From NCBI GenBank assembly GCA_046348225.1, contig JAXMEQ010000005.1, positions 124,001 through 188,000 of the forward strand: a stretch of 64,000 nt of DNA, given 5' to 3'. This document shows positions 9,307-16,789 of this stretch, piece after piece. Made by a program: the position numbers and the translations under genes. The notes under the pieces were generated by a model. That model was given only the letters and a program-made list of their open reading frames with translations. It was not told the DNA's origin and did no database searches. The first letter of the stretch is position 1. Every line of letters begins with the position of its first letter. The DNA comes from JAXMEQ01 sp046348225. Lineage in GTDB: Bacteria > Pseudomonadota > Gammaproteobacteria > Burkholderiales > Burkholderiaceae_C.

Positions 9307-9638
9307 TTGGTGAATCCAGGCGTACCTCGCAGCGTGTCCTGCGCGAAGTACGCCGCGGCTTTTTTTGCGATGTCGCGCTCCATCCTCAGGCGCGCAACTT
9401 CCGCTCGCAAACGCGCTATCTCCATCTGCTCGGGCGAGACCCCCACGGCCTTGTTATCGCCCCCAGCGCCGCTCAACGCGCCTTTGGCTGCCTGGCGAAC
9501 CCAATTGCCCAGACTGGCCTTGGGGATCCCCAACACCTTGGCCACCACAGCAATGGCCTGACCGGCGCTCACCTGACGGACCGCCTCCAACTTGAACTCC
9601 TGCGTGTACTGCGCACGCACCTGCTTTGCTGCTGTCAT
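9303..9638 (-). CDS. IS3-family transposase OrfA
   Basis: ATG 9638 (AGGAG about ten bases upstream) gives 111 residues; an earlier in-frame codon at 9668 lies too close to the IS end. The N-terminal half is the HTH_Tnp_1 DNA-binding domain (YTQEFKLEAVRQV, VAKVLGIPKASLGNWV). The C-terminal part is the leucine-zipper helix (EQMEIARLRAEVARLRMERD) that mediates multimerisation. The IAKKAAAYF codons contain the A7G slippery run. OrfA binds the terminal inverted repeats and represses or directs transposition. Confidence 0.93.
   Translation of the reverse strand: MTAAKQVRAQYTQEFKLEAVRQVSAGQAIAVVAKVLGIPKASLGNWVRQAAKGALSGAGGDNKAVGVSPEQMEIARLRAEVARLRMERDIAKKAAAYFAQDTLRGTPGFTK
9359..9366 (-). other. 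Programmed -1 frameshift slippery run (A7G) in IS orfA
   Basis: On the minus strand the run reads A AAA AAA G in the orfA frame (codons for IAKKAA). From here the -1 frame is open all the way into orfB, so ribosome slippage would yield the OrfAB transposase, as established for IS3-family elements. Confidence 0.8.
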
Positions 9639-9702
9639 TCCTTGACTCCTTGTCGGTATTTTCAACAAGGACTAAGAACTCCACTTTTCAGGGGCAAGGT
9701 CA

Positions 9703-10551
9703 GCCGTGGTCTGCCGCAACGACTGCGTGGCGTTGCACCACCACGGGCACACGCGCCTGTCGGGCCGCGAGATGTCGATTTACGACCGCGTGGTGCGCAA
9801 CTCGGCGGTGCTGGAATCGCATGTTGGCGTGTGGATCAAGCAGGCGTACTGGCGCAGCCTGCTGACGGGTGACGGCTACATCACGCGCGAACCCCTGACC
9901 ATTGGCCTGGTGGTCGATGCCGAGCCCCAGGCCCGGCGCAACAGCCCGCTGGTGCAAGACGCGCTGGCGCTGGGCGCCCGGCTGCGGGCGCTGCTGCCCC
10001 ATGCGCGGTTGAAGCTGCTGCCGCCGTCCCTGGGCTGGAAAAACGCCGATGGCCTGCATGTGCTGCTGGTGGCTGACGCGCGGTACGACATTCGCGCACT
10101 GCACCCTGCTCGGGCCGACCTGCTCACGGTGGCGTGGCCGCGGGGCGCCGCGGCGGCCTGGGCGCGGCTGCCCTGGTGGGACGAGTTTGGCGCGGTGCTG
10201 CCACCCGTGCAGGGGCCGGCGCTGGCGCAGGCCCTGGTGGACATGCTGGGCCCCCGGCGCTGGCGCTTGCGGGTCGAGGTGCTGGCGCAGGCCGACACCA
10301 TGGCCAGCGCCGTGCGGCTGCAGCGCCATCTGCGGTCGCACGGGCTGCCGTGCTGGGTGGCGGCGGGGGCGCCGGCTGATGCGACGCAACGCATGGCCGA
10401 TGTGTGCATAACAATCGGTGCCAGCACGGGCGAGCCGCGTGGTGACGTGCTGCAACTGGCCTGGCCGGGCGGCGACGCACCCATGCCGGGTGCGGCCTGG
10501 CTGGCCGAACAAATGGAGAAGCGTGTTGGAAGTACTTTTCGTTCATCCTAA
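9703..10551 (+). pseudogene. 5'-truncated gene of the glycan cluster, cut by the IS right end
   Basis: The coding frame starts at the very base after the IS right end (GCC GTG GTC ...) and stays open upstream only to 9676 inside the IS. There is no start codon with a ribosome-binding site, so the natural N terminus is gone. The remaining 282 residues begin CRNDCVALHHHGHTRLSG and include YDRVVRNSAVLESHVGVWIKQ and DGLHVLLVADARYDIRAL. I do not recognise the family; the context next to GT4, TPR and galE genes suggests a glycan-related protein. The end overlaps the GT4 gene by 29 bases, so translation of that gene may have depended on it. Confidence 0.65.
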
Positions 10552-11749
10552 TTTTCCGGGGCAGTTCCGCAAGGTGGCGGCGGCGCTGGCGCAAAAGCCC
10601 GGCGTGCGCGTGGTCGGCGTGGGCGACGAGTCCTGGATGAAAAGCGTCGTGCCGCTGGAGGGTGTGCCCGTGGTGCCGTACCCGGCGCCGCCTGCGGGTG
10701 CTCCCGACCAGCTGCACCCCTGGGTGCGCAACTTCGATTCCGCGGTGCGCCGTGGGCAGCAGGTGATCAAGACACTATCGGACCACAAGGAGGCCGGGCT
10801 GGAGCCTGACGTGATCGTCACCCACCCGGGCTGGGGCGATGCGTACTTCCTGCGCGACTTTTTTCCCGGCGCCAAGGTGGTGGGGTTGTTTGAGTACTAC
10901 TACCACGCGCGCGGGGCCGATGTGGGCTTTGACCCGGAGTTTCCGTCGAGCTTTGACGACATCTTTCGTCTGCGCGTGCTCAACGCCACGCAACTGCTGG
11001 CGCTGGACTCGTGTGACGAAGGCTTTTGCCCCACGCAATGGCAGCGCAGCCGCTTCCCGGCGGTGTGGCGCGAGCGGCTGGGCCTGCTGCATGACGGCAT
11101 TGACACGGCCACCGTGTGCCCGGATGCCACCGCCCAGGTGCAGCTGCCGGACGGCACCACGCTGAAGGCGGGCGACGAGGTGCTGACATTCGTGAGCCGC
11201 AACCTCGAGCCCTATCGCGGCTACCACATCTTCATGCGCGCGTTGCCGGCCATTCTGGACGCGCGGCCGGATTGCCACGTGGTGATCGTGGGGGCCGAGG
11301 GCTCGGCCTACGGGCCACCGTCGCGCTCGGGCACCAGCTACCGCCAGCGCTATCTGGACGAAGTGGCCGACCAGCTGGACATGTCGCGCGTGCACTTCAC
11401 GGGCACACTGGCCCATGCCGACTATGTGCGGGTGCTGCAGGTGTCGCGCCTGCATGTGTACCTCACTTACCCGTTCATCCTGAGCTGGTCCATGCTGGAG
11501 GCCATGTCGGCCGGCTGCCTGGTGCTGGGTTCGGCCACGCCGCCGGTGGAAGAGGTGATTGAGGAAGGCAAAAACGGTTTGCTGTTCCCCTTCAGCAGCC
11601 CGCGCGCGCTGGCCACGCGTGCGATTGACGCACTGGCGCATCCGGCCGACCATGACGGGCTGCGCCAGGCGGCGCGCCAGACTATCGTGGACCGCTATGA
11701 TTTTGAAACCGTGTCGTTGCCCGCTTACCAGCGGATGATCGAGATTTGA
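10523..11749 (+). CDS. GT4-family glycosyltransferase
   Basis: The GTG at 10523, with GGAGAA six bases upstream, gives 408 residues starting MLEVLFVHPNFPGQF. It is a GT-B enzyme. The N-terminal domain includes EPDVIVTHPGWGDAYFLRDF, and the C-terminal donor-binding domain has VSRNLEPYRGYHIFMRALP, a VVIVGAEG strand, RVHFTGTLAHADYVRVLQVS, and the acidic E-x7-E-like helix ending LEAMSAGCLVLGSATPPVEE. It should transfer a nucleotide-sugar hexose to a surface glycan or protein. It lies 12 bases before the TPR gene and shares an operon with it and galE. The upstream neighbour is truncated by an IS, so the original promoter may be lost. Confidence 0.85.
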   Translation: MLEVLFVHPNFPGQFRKVAAALAQKPGVRVVGVGDESWMKSVVPLEGVPVVPYPAPPAGAPDQLHPWVRNFDSAVRRGQQVIKTLSDHKEAGLEPDVIVTHPGWGDAYFLRDFFPGAKVVGLFEYYYHARGADVGFDPEFPSSFDDIFRLRVLNATQLLALDSCDEGFCPTQWQRSRFPAVWRERLGLLHDGIDTATVCPDATAQVQLPDGTTLKAGDEVLTFVSRNLEPYRGYHIFMRALPAILDARPDCHVVIVGAEGSAYGPPSRSGTSYRQRYLDEVADQLDMSRVHFTGTLAHADYVRVLQVSRLHVYLTYPFILSWSMLEAMSAGCLVLGSATPPVEEVIEEGKNGLLFPFSSPRALATRAIDALAHPADHDGLRQAARQTIVDRYDFETVSLPAYQRMIEI

Positions 11750-11761
11750 GGAAACCTGCCC

Positions 11762-12955
11762 ATGGCCAAATCCATTGCCAGCCTGCTCCACGAAGCAGGC
11801 ACCCACCTGGCCCAGTACGACCTGGGGTCGGCGTTGCAGCTTTACCGCGAAGCCATGGCGCGCGAGCCGGGCAACGCCGCAGCTGCCATGGGCATGGCCA
11901 TGGTGCTCAACCGCACCAACAAGCCGGGTGAGGCGCTGCAGTTGCTGACGCGCATCTGGGCTTCGGTGTCGCGGGCCAAGCAAAAGCTGCCGCCGGCGCA
12001 GCAGGCCACGGTGCTTGCGCAGATGGGGCTGGCGCAGCAGGAGCTGGGCCAGCTCGGGGCAGCGCTGGAGTCCTACCGCCAGGCGGCGCGGCTGGTGAAT
12101 TCGGAAGACCTGAACCGCCGCATCAAGCAGATCGTGCCGTTGGTCAACAGCCCGGCGCCGGTACAGCAGCTCATCCTGCATGGCCGTGCGCTGATGGCCG
12201 CGCGCCAGGTGGAAGAGGCTGCGAAGACCTACATCGGTGCACTGAAGCTGCAGCCCGACAACGCGGACGTGCTGCACGAGCTGGCCATGGTGCTGCAGGA
12301 ACTGGGCGCCCATGACCGCGCGTTGCCGCTGCTGCAAAAGGCCGTGATCCTGGCGCCGGACCGGCCCGAGTTCTTCAACGACCTGGGCATGCTGTTCCAG
12401 CGCCGGGCCGACTTCACCAAGGCGGTGAGCTTTCACAAGCGGGCCATCAAGCTGGCACCCGGTTTTGTGTTTGCGTACATCAACCTCGGCGTGGCGCACA
12501 AGCGCCTCGGCCAGAACGACGAGGCGCTGGCAGCCTACCGTGCGGCGCTCAAGATCGACCCCAATTCGCCAGAGGCGAACAACAACCTCGGCAACCTGCT
12601 GCGCGTGATGGGCCAGCTGCCGCTGGCCCAACAGCACCTGGAAAAGGCCTTGAAGCTGCGCCCCGGCTACGCTGACGCGCAGGCCAACCTGGACGCCGTG
12701 AAGCTGGCGCAGCAGGAGGCCAAACATGTGGCGGCGGCACCGGCTGCCAAAAAGCCGGCTGCGAAGACGGCCACGCCCAGGAAAGCACCCGCCAGGAAGG
12801 CGCCAGCCAAAGCGGTGCCGGCCAAAGCACCCGTGGCCAAAGCCACGCCCGCCAAAAAGGTGGCGGCCAAGGCTCCGGTGGCCAAAAAGCCCGCCGTGAA
12901 AAAGCCCGTCGCCAAAAAGGCGGCAGCCGGGAAGCCCGCTGGCAAACGCAAATGA
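11762..12955 (+). CDS. TPR-repeat protein with lysine/alanine/proline-rich histone-H1-like tail
   Basis: The 397-residue protein has two parts. Residues about 1-315 are tetratricopeptide repeats (for example LGMLFQRRADFTKAVSFHKR, NLGVAHKRLGQNDEALAAYR and NNLGNLLRVMGQLPLAQQH). Residues 325-397 are a low-complexity basic tail made of PAKKA/KAPAKA/VAKKP-type units, like histone H1 or the AlgP/Hc1 tails of bacteria. There is no signal peptide. The TPR part may scaffold the neighbouring glycosyltransferases; the tail could bind DNA or an acidic polymer. The ATG of galE overlaps its stop (ATGA), so the two are coupled. Confidence 0.85.
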   Translation: MAKSIASLLHEAGTHLAQYDLGSALQLYREAMAREPGNAAAAMGMAMVLNRTNKPGEALQLLTRIWASVSRAKQKLPPAQQATVLAQMGLAQQELGQLGAALESYRQAARLVNSEDLNRRIKQIVPLVNSPAPVQQLILHGRALMAARQVEEAAKTYIGALKLQPDNADVLHELAMVLQELGAHDRALPLLQKAVILAPDRPEFFNDLGMLFQRRADFTKAVSFHKRAIKLAPGFVFAYINLGVAHKRLGQNDEALAAYRAALKIDPNSPEANNNLGNLLRVMGQLPLAQQHLEKALKLRPGYADAQANLDAVKLAQQEAKHVAAAPAAKKPAAKTATPRKAPARKAPAKAVPAKAPVAKATPAKKVAAKAPVAKKPAVKKPVAKKAAAGKPAGKRK

Positions 12956-13950
12956 CCATCCTGCTTACAGGCGGCGCCGGCTATATCGGCACCCACACCG
13001 CCGTGGTGTTGCTGGCGGCGGGCCAGGAGGTGGTGTTGCTGGACAACCTGTGCAACAGCCGGCGTGAGGTACTGGGGCGCTTGCAGCAGATCACCGGCCG
13101 CAGCGTGAAGTTGATCGAGGCCGACGTGCGCGACACGCCGGCCGTAGCGGCTGCGCTGCGCGAACATGCCTGTACGGCGGTGGTGCATTTCGCGGGGCTC
13201 AAGGCGGTGGGCGAGTCAGTGCAAAAGCCCGTGGATTACTACGCCAACAACGTGCAGGGCACGGTAAGCCTGCTGCAGGCCATGCAGGCCACCGGCGTGC
13301 GCTCGCTGGTGTTCAGCTCCAGCGCCACGGTGTATGGCGCACCGCAGTACCTGCCGCTGGACGAGCAGCACCCCACGTCAGCCACCAACCCCTATGGCCG
13401 CAGCAAGCTGCACATTGAAGAGATCCTGGCTGATGTGTGTGTGTCAGACGCTTCGTGGCGGGTGGCGGTGCTGCGCTACTTCAACCCGGTGGGCGCCCAT
13501 GCCTCGGGGCTGATCGGCGAAGACCCGCAGGGCATCCCCAACAACCTCATGCCGTATGTGGCCAAGGTGGCGGGCGGCGAGCTGCCGCGACTGGGTGTGT
13601 TCGGTAACGACTACGCCACGCCCGACGGCACCGGCGTGCGCGACTACATCCATGTGATGGACCTGGCCGAGGGCCACCTGGCGGCGCTGAACTTCCTGCC
13701 CACCACCACCGGCTGGAACGCCTTCAACCTGGGCACAGGCCAGGGCTACAGCGTGCTGGAGATGGTGCGGGCGTTCGAGGCCGCCAGCGGGCGGCCGGTG
13801 CCGTACGATATCAAGCCCCGCCGCGCGGGCGACGTGGCCAGCTGCTACGCCAACCCGGCCAAGGCCGCGCAGCGGCTGGGCTGGAAGGCCACGCGGGGGT
13901 TGCAGGAAATGTGTGACAGCACCTGGCGCTGGCAGCGCAGCAAGGGCTGA
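12952..13950 (+). CDS. galE: UDP-glucose 4-epimerase
   Basis: The 332-residue protein is of usual GalE length. It has the N-terminal NAD motif TGGAGYIGTH, the catalytic Ser/Thr segment SSSATVYG, the YGRSK motif (Tyr-x3-Lys) and the substrate region RYFNPVGAHASG. It interconverts UDP-glucose and UDP-galactose in the cytoplasm, supplying the glycosyltransferases encoded just upstream. It is ATGA-coupled to the TPR gene. It ends about 40 bases before the tRNA-Leu gene, which faces it from the other strand; no strong terminator is seen between them. Confidence 0.95.
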   Translation: MTILLTGGAGYIGTHTAVVLLAAGQEVVLLDNLCNSRREVLGRLQQITGRSVKLIEADVRDTPAVAAALREHACTAVVHFAGLKAVGESVQKPVDYYANNVQGTVSLLQAMQATGVRSLVFSSSATVYGAPQYLPLDEQHPTSATNPYGRSKLHIEEILADVCVSDASWRVAVLRYFNPVGAHASGLIGEDPQGIPNNLMPYVAKVAGGELPRLGVFGNDYATPDGTGVRDYIHVMDLAEGHLAALNFLPTTTGWNAFNLGTGQGYSVLEMVRAFEAASGRPVPYDIKPRRAGDVASCYANPAKAAQRLGWKATRGLQEMCDSTWRWQRSKG

Positions 13951-13992
13951 CGGCCGGACGCGTGGGGCAGGGGAGTGCGGCGCTTCAAGTGC

Positions 13993-14077
13993 TGGTGCCC
14001 GGGGCCGGAATCGAACCGGCACGCCTTGCGGCGGGGGATTTTGAGTCCCCTGCGTCTACCAATTTCACCACCCGGGC
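13993..14077 (-). tRNA. tRNA-Leu (anticodon CAA)
   Basis: On the minus strand the 85-base gene starts GCCCGGGTGG and ends CCCGGGC-A-CCA, with a perfect 7-bp acceptor stem and encoded CCA. The D arm includes AAATTGGTAGACGC. The anticodon stem GGGGA/TCCCC encloses the loop CTCAAAA (anticodon CAA), followed by the long variable arm typical of tRNA-Leu and GGTTCGAATCC as the T arm. It reads UUG codons. It lies between galE and cysM. Confidence 0.97.
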
Positions 14078-14119
14078 AGCGCAAAGAAGCAAGCCGGAAA
14101 TTATGGCACAGTGGTGTCC

Positions 14120-15022
14120 ATGAACTATCCGACGATTGAGGATGCCATTGGCAAAACGCCGGTGGCGGCACTGCAGCGCATTGGCGCTGCCGACAACGCG
14201 AAGCGCGGCAATGTGGTGCTGGGCAAGCTGGAAGGCAACAACCCGGCCGGCTCGGTGAAAGACCGGCCCGCGCTGTCGATGATCCAGCGTGCCGAAGAGC
14301 GCGGCGACATCAAGCCCGGTGACACCTTGATCGAGGCGACCTCGGGCAACACCGGCATTGCGCTGGCCATGGCGGCAGCCATCAAGGGCTACCGCATGGT
14401 GTTGATCATGCCGGAGGACCTGTCGATCGAGCGGGCCCAGACCATGAAGGCCTTTGGCGCCGAGCTGATGCTCACGCCCAAGAGCGGCGGCATGGAATAC
14501 GCGCGCGATCTGGCCGAGAACATGCAGCGCGAGGGCAAGGGCCGCGTGCTGGACCAGTTTGCCAATGCCGACAACCCGCGCATTCACTATGAAACCACGG
14601 GCCCCGAGATCTGGGAGCAGACCGGCGGCAGGATCACCCATTTCGTCAGCGCCATGGGCACCACCGGCACCATCACCGGTGTGTCGCGTTTCCTGAAGGA
14701 AAAGAACCCCGCCATCCGCATCATCGGCGCGCAGCCCAGCGAAGGCTCGCGCATCCCGGGCATCCGCAAGTGGCCGCAGGAGTACCTGCCGAAGATCTAC
14801 GACCCGAAGCATGTGGACGAGCTGGTCTATGTGAGCCAGGACGACGCGGAGGAGATGTGCCGGCGCCTCGCGCGCGAGGAAGGCATTTTTGCGGGCATCT
14901 CGGCCGCCGGGGCCTGCTGGGTCGCGCAAGAGGTGGCAAAACAGGTGGAGAACGCCACCATCGTCTTCATCGTGTGTGATCGCGGCGACCGCTACCTGTC
15001 GACCGGCGTGTTCCCCGCATGA
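14120..15022 (+). CDS. cysM: Cysteine synthase B (O-acetylserine/thiosulfate sulfhydrylase)
   Basis: Taking ATG 14120 rather than the GTG at 14111, the 300-residue protein begins MNYPTIEDAIGKTP. It is a fold-type II PLP enzyme: the Schiff-base lysine is Lys47 in NPAGSVKDRP, the substrate loop is EATSGNTGIALAM, and the phosphate-binding glycine loop is SAMGTTGTITG. The EGSRIPGIRKW segment and the length are typical of CysM rather than CysK. It makes cysteine, or S-sulfocysteine from thiosulfate, from O-acetylserine. Its stop overlaps the start of the NUDIX gene (ATGA), and tusA follows, giving a sulfur-flavoured group. Confidence 0.93.
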   Translation: MNYPTIEDAIGKTPVAALQRIGAADNAKRGNVVLGKLEGNNPAGSVKDRPALSMIQRAEERGDIKPGDTLIEATSGNTGIALAMAAAIKGYRMVLIMPEDLSIERAQTMKAFGAELMLTPKSGGMEYARDLAENMQREGKGRVLDQFANADNPRIHYETTGPEIWEQTGGRITHFVSAMGTTGTITGVSRFLKEKNPAIRIIGAQPSEGSRIPGIRKWPQEYLPKIYDPKHVDELVYVSQDDAEEMCRRLAREEGIFAGISAAGACWVAQEVAKQVENATIVFIVCDRGDRYLSTGVFPA

Positions 15023-15549
15023 CCGCCGCCTTCAGGTTCTGCCCCAGCTGCGCCACGCCGCTGCAGCTGCTGGCCCAGCTGGAAGACGGCGGCGAGAAGC
15101 AGCGCCTGCGCTGCCCGGCCTGTGGCTGGACCCACTGGAACAACCCGACACCGGTGTTGGCCGCGGTGATCGAATACCGCGGGCAGATCCTGCTGGCGCG
15201 CAACGCGGCCTGGCCAGGCCGCATGTTTGCGCTGATCACCGGCTTCATGGAAGCGGGCGAGACACCGCAAGAGGGCATCGCACGCGAGATCAAGGAAGAA
15301 ACCAACCTGGACGCCAGCGCGCTCAACCTGATTGGTGTGTACGACTTCCAGCGCATGAACCAGGTGATCATTGCCTACCACGCGGTGGCCGATGGCGAGG
15401 TGAGCCTGTCGCCCGAGCTGGCGGAGTACAAGCTCTACAACCACGCCGATGTGAAGTGCTGGCCCGCCGGCACCGGCTACGCGCTGGCCGACTGGCTGCG
15501 CAGCCGCGGCCACGCACCGCAGTTCGTGGAATTCCCGAAACGGGGCTGA
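15019..15549 (+). CDS. NUDIX hydrolase with N-terminal zinc ribbon (NudC-like)
   Basis: This 176-residue protein has a four-cysteine zinc ribbon at the N terminus (FCPSCATPL ... RCPACGW) followed by a NUDIX domain whose box reads GFMEAGETPQEGIAREIKEE. The zinc ribbon plus NPTPVLAAVIEYRGQILLAR recalls NudC (NADH pyrophosphatase / RNA deNADding), but the protein is shorter than NudC and the exact substrate is uncertain. It is ATGA-coupled to cysM and followed 33 bases later by tusA. Confidence 0.82.
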   Translation: MTAAFRFCPSCATPLQLLAQLEDGGEKQRLRCPACGWTHWNNPTPVLAAVIEYRGQILLARNAAWPGRMFALITGFMEAGETPQEGIAREIKEETNLDASALNLIGVYDFQRMNQVIIAYHAVADGEVSLSPELAEYKLYNHADVKCWPAGTGYALADWLRSRGHAPQFVEFPKRG

Positions 15550-15582
15550 GCCTTAAAATTGCGGCCCAGCAAGGATTGACCG

Positions 15583-15810
15583 ATGAACATCGACAAAGAA
15601 CTCGACACCCGCGGGCTGAACTGCCCGCTGCCCATCCTGAAGGCCAAGAAGGCCCTGACCGACATGCAGACGGGCCAGCTGCTGCGCGTGGTGGCGACCG
15701 ACGCGGGGTCGGTGCGCGACTTTCAGGCGTTTGCCAAGCAGACGGGCAACGAGCTGGTGGAACAGCAAACCACCGGAGCGGATTTCATCCACGTGCTGCG
15801 CCGTCGCTGA
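15583..15810 (+). CDS. tusA: TusA/SirA-family sulfurtransferase
   Basis: The 75-residue cytoplasmic protein is a complete TusA fold with the Cys-Pro-x-Pro motif ([14 protein letters not shown], Cys14). The cysteine carries a persulfide that is passed on in tRNA thiolation, molybdopterin or other sulfur-relay reactions. The start ATG follows AAGGATTGACCG. Its 3' end overlaps the convergent galU gene by 26 bases, so the last eight codons share sequence with the galU C terminus. Confidence 0.9.
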   Translation: MNIDKELDTRGLNCPLPILKAKKALTDMQTGQLLRVVATDAGSVRDFQAFAKQTGNELVEQQTTGADFIHVLRRR

Positions 15811-16702
15811 CCAGGCGCTTGAGGTAAGCGCCAAAGCGGGCCCCGACCTCGGGGTGCCTGAGCGCAAACTCCACCGTCGCTTCCAGAAACCCTTCCTTGC
15901 TGCCGCAATCGTAGCGCTTGCCTTCGTAGCGCATGGCGTACACGCCTTCGGTGGCCATGAGTCCGGCAATGCCGTCGGTGAGCTGGATTTCGCCCCCCGC
16001 ACCACGCGCCTGGCCGCGGATCATGTCAAACACGCCGGGCGTCAGGATGTAGCGGCCTGACACCCCCATGCGGGAGGGCGCCGCTGCGGGCTCGGGCTTC
16101 TCCACCATCTGCCGCACCTTGATGAGCTGGCCGTCCACCTCGTCCCCGGCCACGATGCCGTAGCGGCGCACATGGTCGGCCGGTACTTCCTGTACGGCTA
16201 ACAAAGATGTCTGCAAACGCGCGAAGGCAGTGACCATTTGTGTCAACACGCCGGGGCCGTTGCCGCGCCCGGTCATCAGGTCGTCGGCCAGCAGCACGGC
16301 AAACGGCTCCTGGCCGACCAGGGGCTCGGCACACAGCACGGCATGGCCCAGCCCCAGCGAACGGGGCTGCCGCACATAGGAACAGACCATGTCCTCGGGC
16401 GACAGCGAGCGCACCAGCGCCAGCAACTCGTGCTTGTGGCTGGCCTCCAGCTCGGTCTCGAGTTCGTACGCGGTGTCGAAATGGTCCTCAATGGCACGCT
16501 TATTGCGGCCCGTTACAAAAATCATGTGGCGAATGCCTGCGGCGTAGGCCTCTTCCACGGCGTACTGGATCAGCGGCCGGTCCACGACGGGCAGCATCTC
16601 TTTGGGCTGGGCCTTGGTGGCGGGCAAAAACCGCGTTCCGAGGCCGGCGACCGGGAAGACCGCCTTGTTAATTTCTGTGATTTTTTTCATCGACGGAGTC
16701 AT
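15785..16702 (-). CDS. galU: UTP-glucose-1-phosphate uridylyltransferase
   Basis: The 305-residue enzyme makes UDP-glucose, the substrate of GalE, from UTP and glucose-1-phosphate. Motifs: [21 protein letters not shown] at the N terminus, [13 protein letters not shown], the [15 protein letters not shown] segment, VLLADDLM for metal binding, and the VEKP lysine region. ATG 16690 ([11 protein letters not shown]) is an equally good start, since neither has a clear Shine-Dalgarno. The tail overlaps tusA by 26 bases. It is divergent from the dehydrogenase-like gene across 87 bases, which must hold both promoters. Confidence 0.93.
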   Translation of the reverse strand: MTPSMKKITEINKAVFPVAGLGTRFLPATKAQPKEMLPVVDRPLIQYAVEEAYAAGIRHMIFVTGRNKRAIEDHFDTAYELETELEASHKHELLALVRSLSPEDMVCSYVRQPRSLGLGHAVLCAEPLVGQEPFAVLLADDLMTGRGNGPGVLTQMVTAFARLQTSLLAVQEVPADHVRRYGIVAGDEVDGQLIKVRQMVEKPEPAAAPSRMGVSGRYILTPGVFDMIRGQARGAGGEIQLTDGIAGLMATEGVYAMRYEGKRYDCGSKEGFLEATVEFALRHPEVGARFGAYLKRLVSDGAARG

Positions 16703-16789
16703 GTTTCGGGGCTAAAGTGTGGCCGCAATGACACAAACAGTAAGCAAACACTTCTGCTTCTGAAAGAACAAGACGCTAGGGATCATTGA

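Larger units (their letters stand above)
8398..9702 (-). mobile_element. Complete IS3-family insertion sequence (1305 bp)
   Basis: The ends are imperfect inverted repeats. The left end reads TGACCTTGCCCTCGTTTGG. The right end, on the opposite strand, reads TGACCTTGCCCCTGAAAAG. The first 11 bases are identical, with further matches (GTG-AG) after. Inside are orfA and orfB with an ATGA overlap and an A7G slippery run, the IS3-family plan. No target duplication is visible: the three bases outside the left end are CTG and those outside the right end GCC, and 4- or 5-base flanks do not match either. That points to a rearrangement or adjacent deletion after insertion. Confidence 0.92.

Noticed and set aside
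10759..10813. Possible extra copy of the 55-bp repeat (GGGCTGGAGCCTGA in the GT4 gene)
   Set aside because: The GCTAT/ATAGC stem and the CACGCA segment are missing in register, and the bases encode GLEPDVIVTHP, a conserved glycosyltransferase segment. Coincidence.
12740..12955. Repetitive AAAGC/GCCAAA DNA as a CRISPR or tandem repeat array
   Set aside because: The units are irregular in length and encode the Lys/Ala/Pro tail of the TPR protein; there are no spacers. No CRISPR array is present in the window.
13993..14077. tRNA-Leu as an integration site for a genomic island
   Set aside because: No integrase gene and no repeat of the tRNA 3' end lie nearby; flanking genes are ordinary chromosomal ones.
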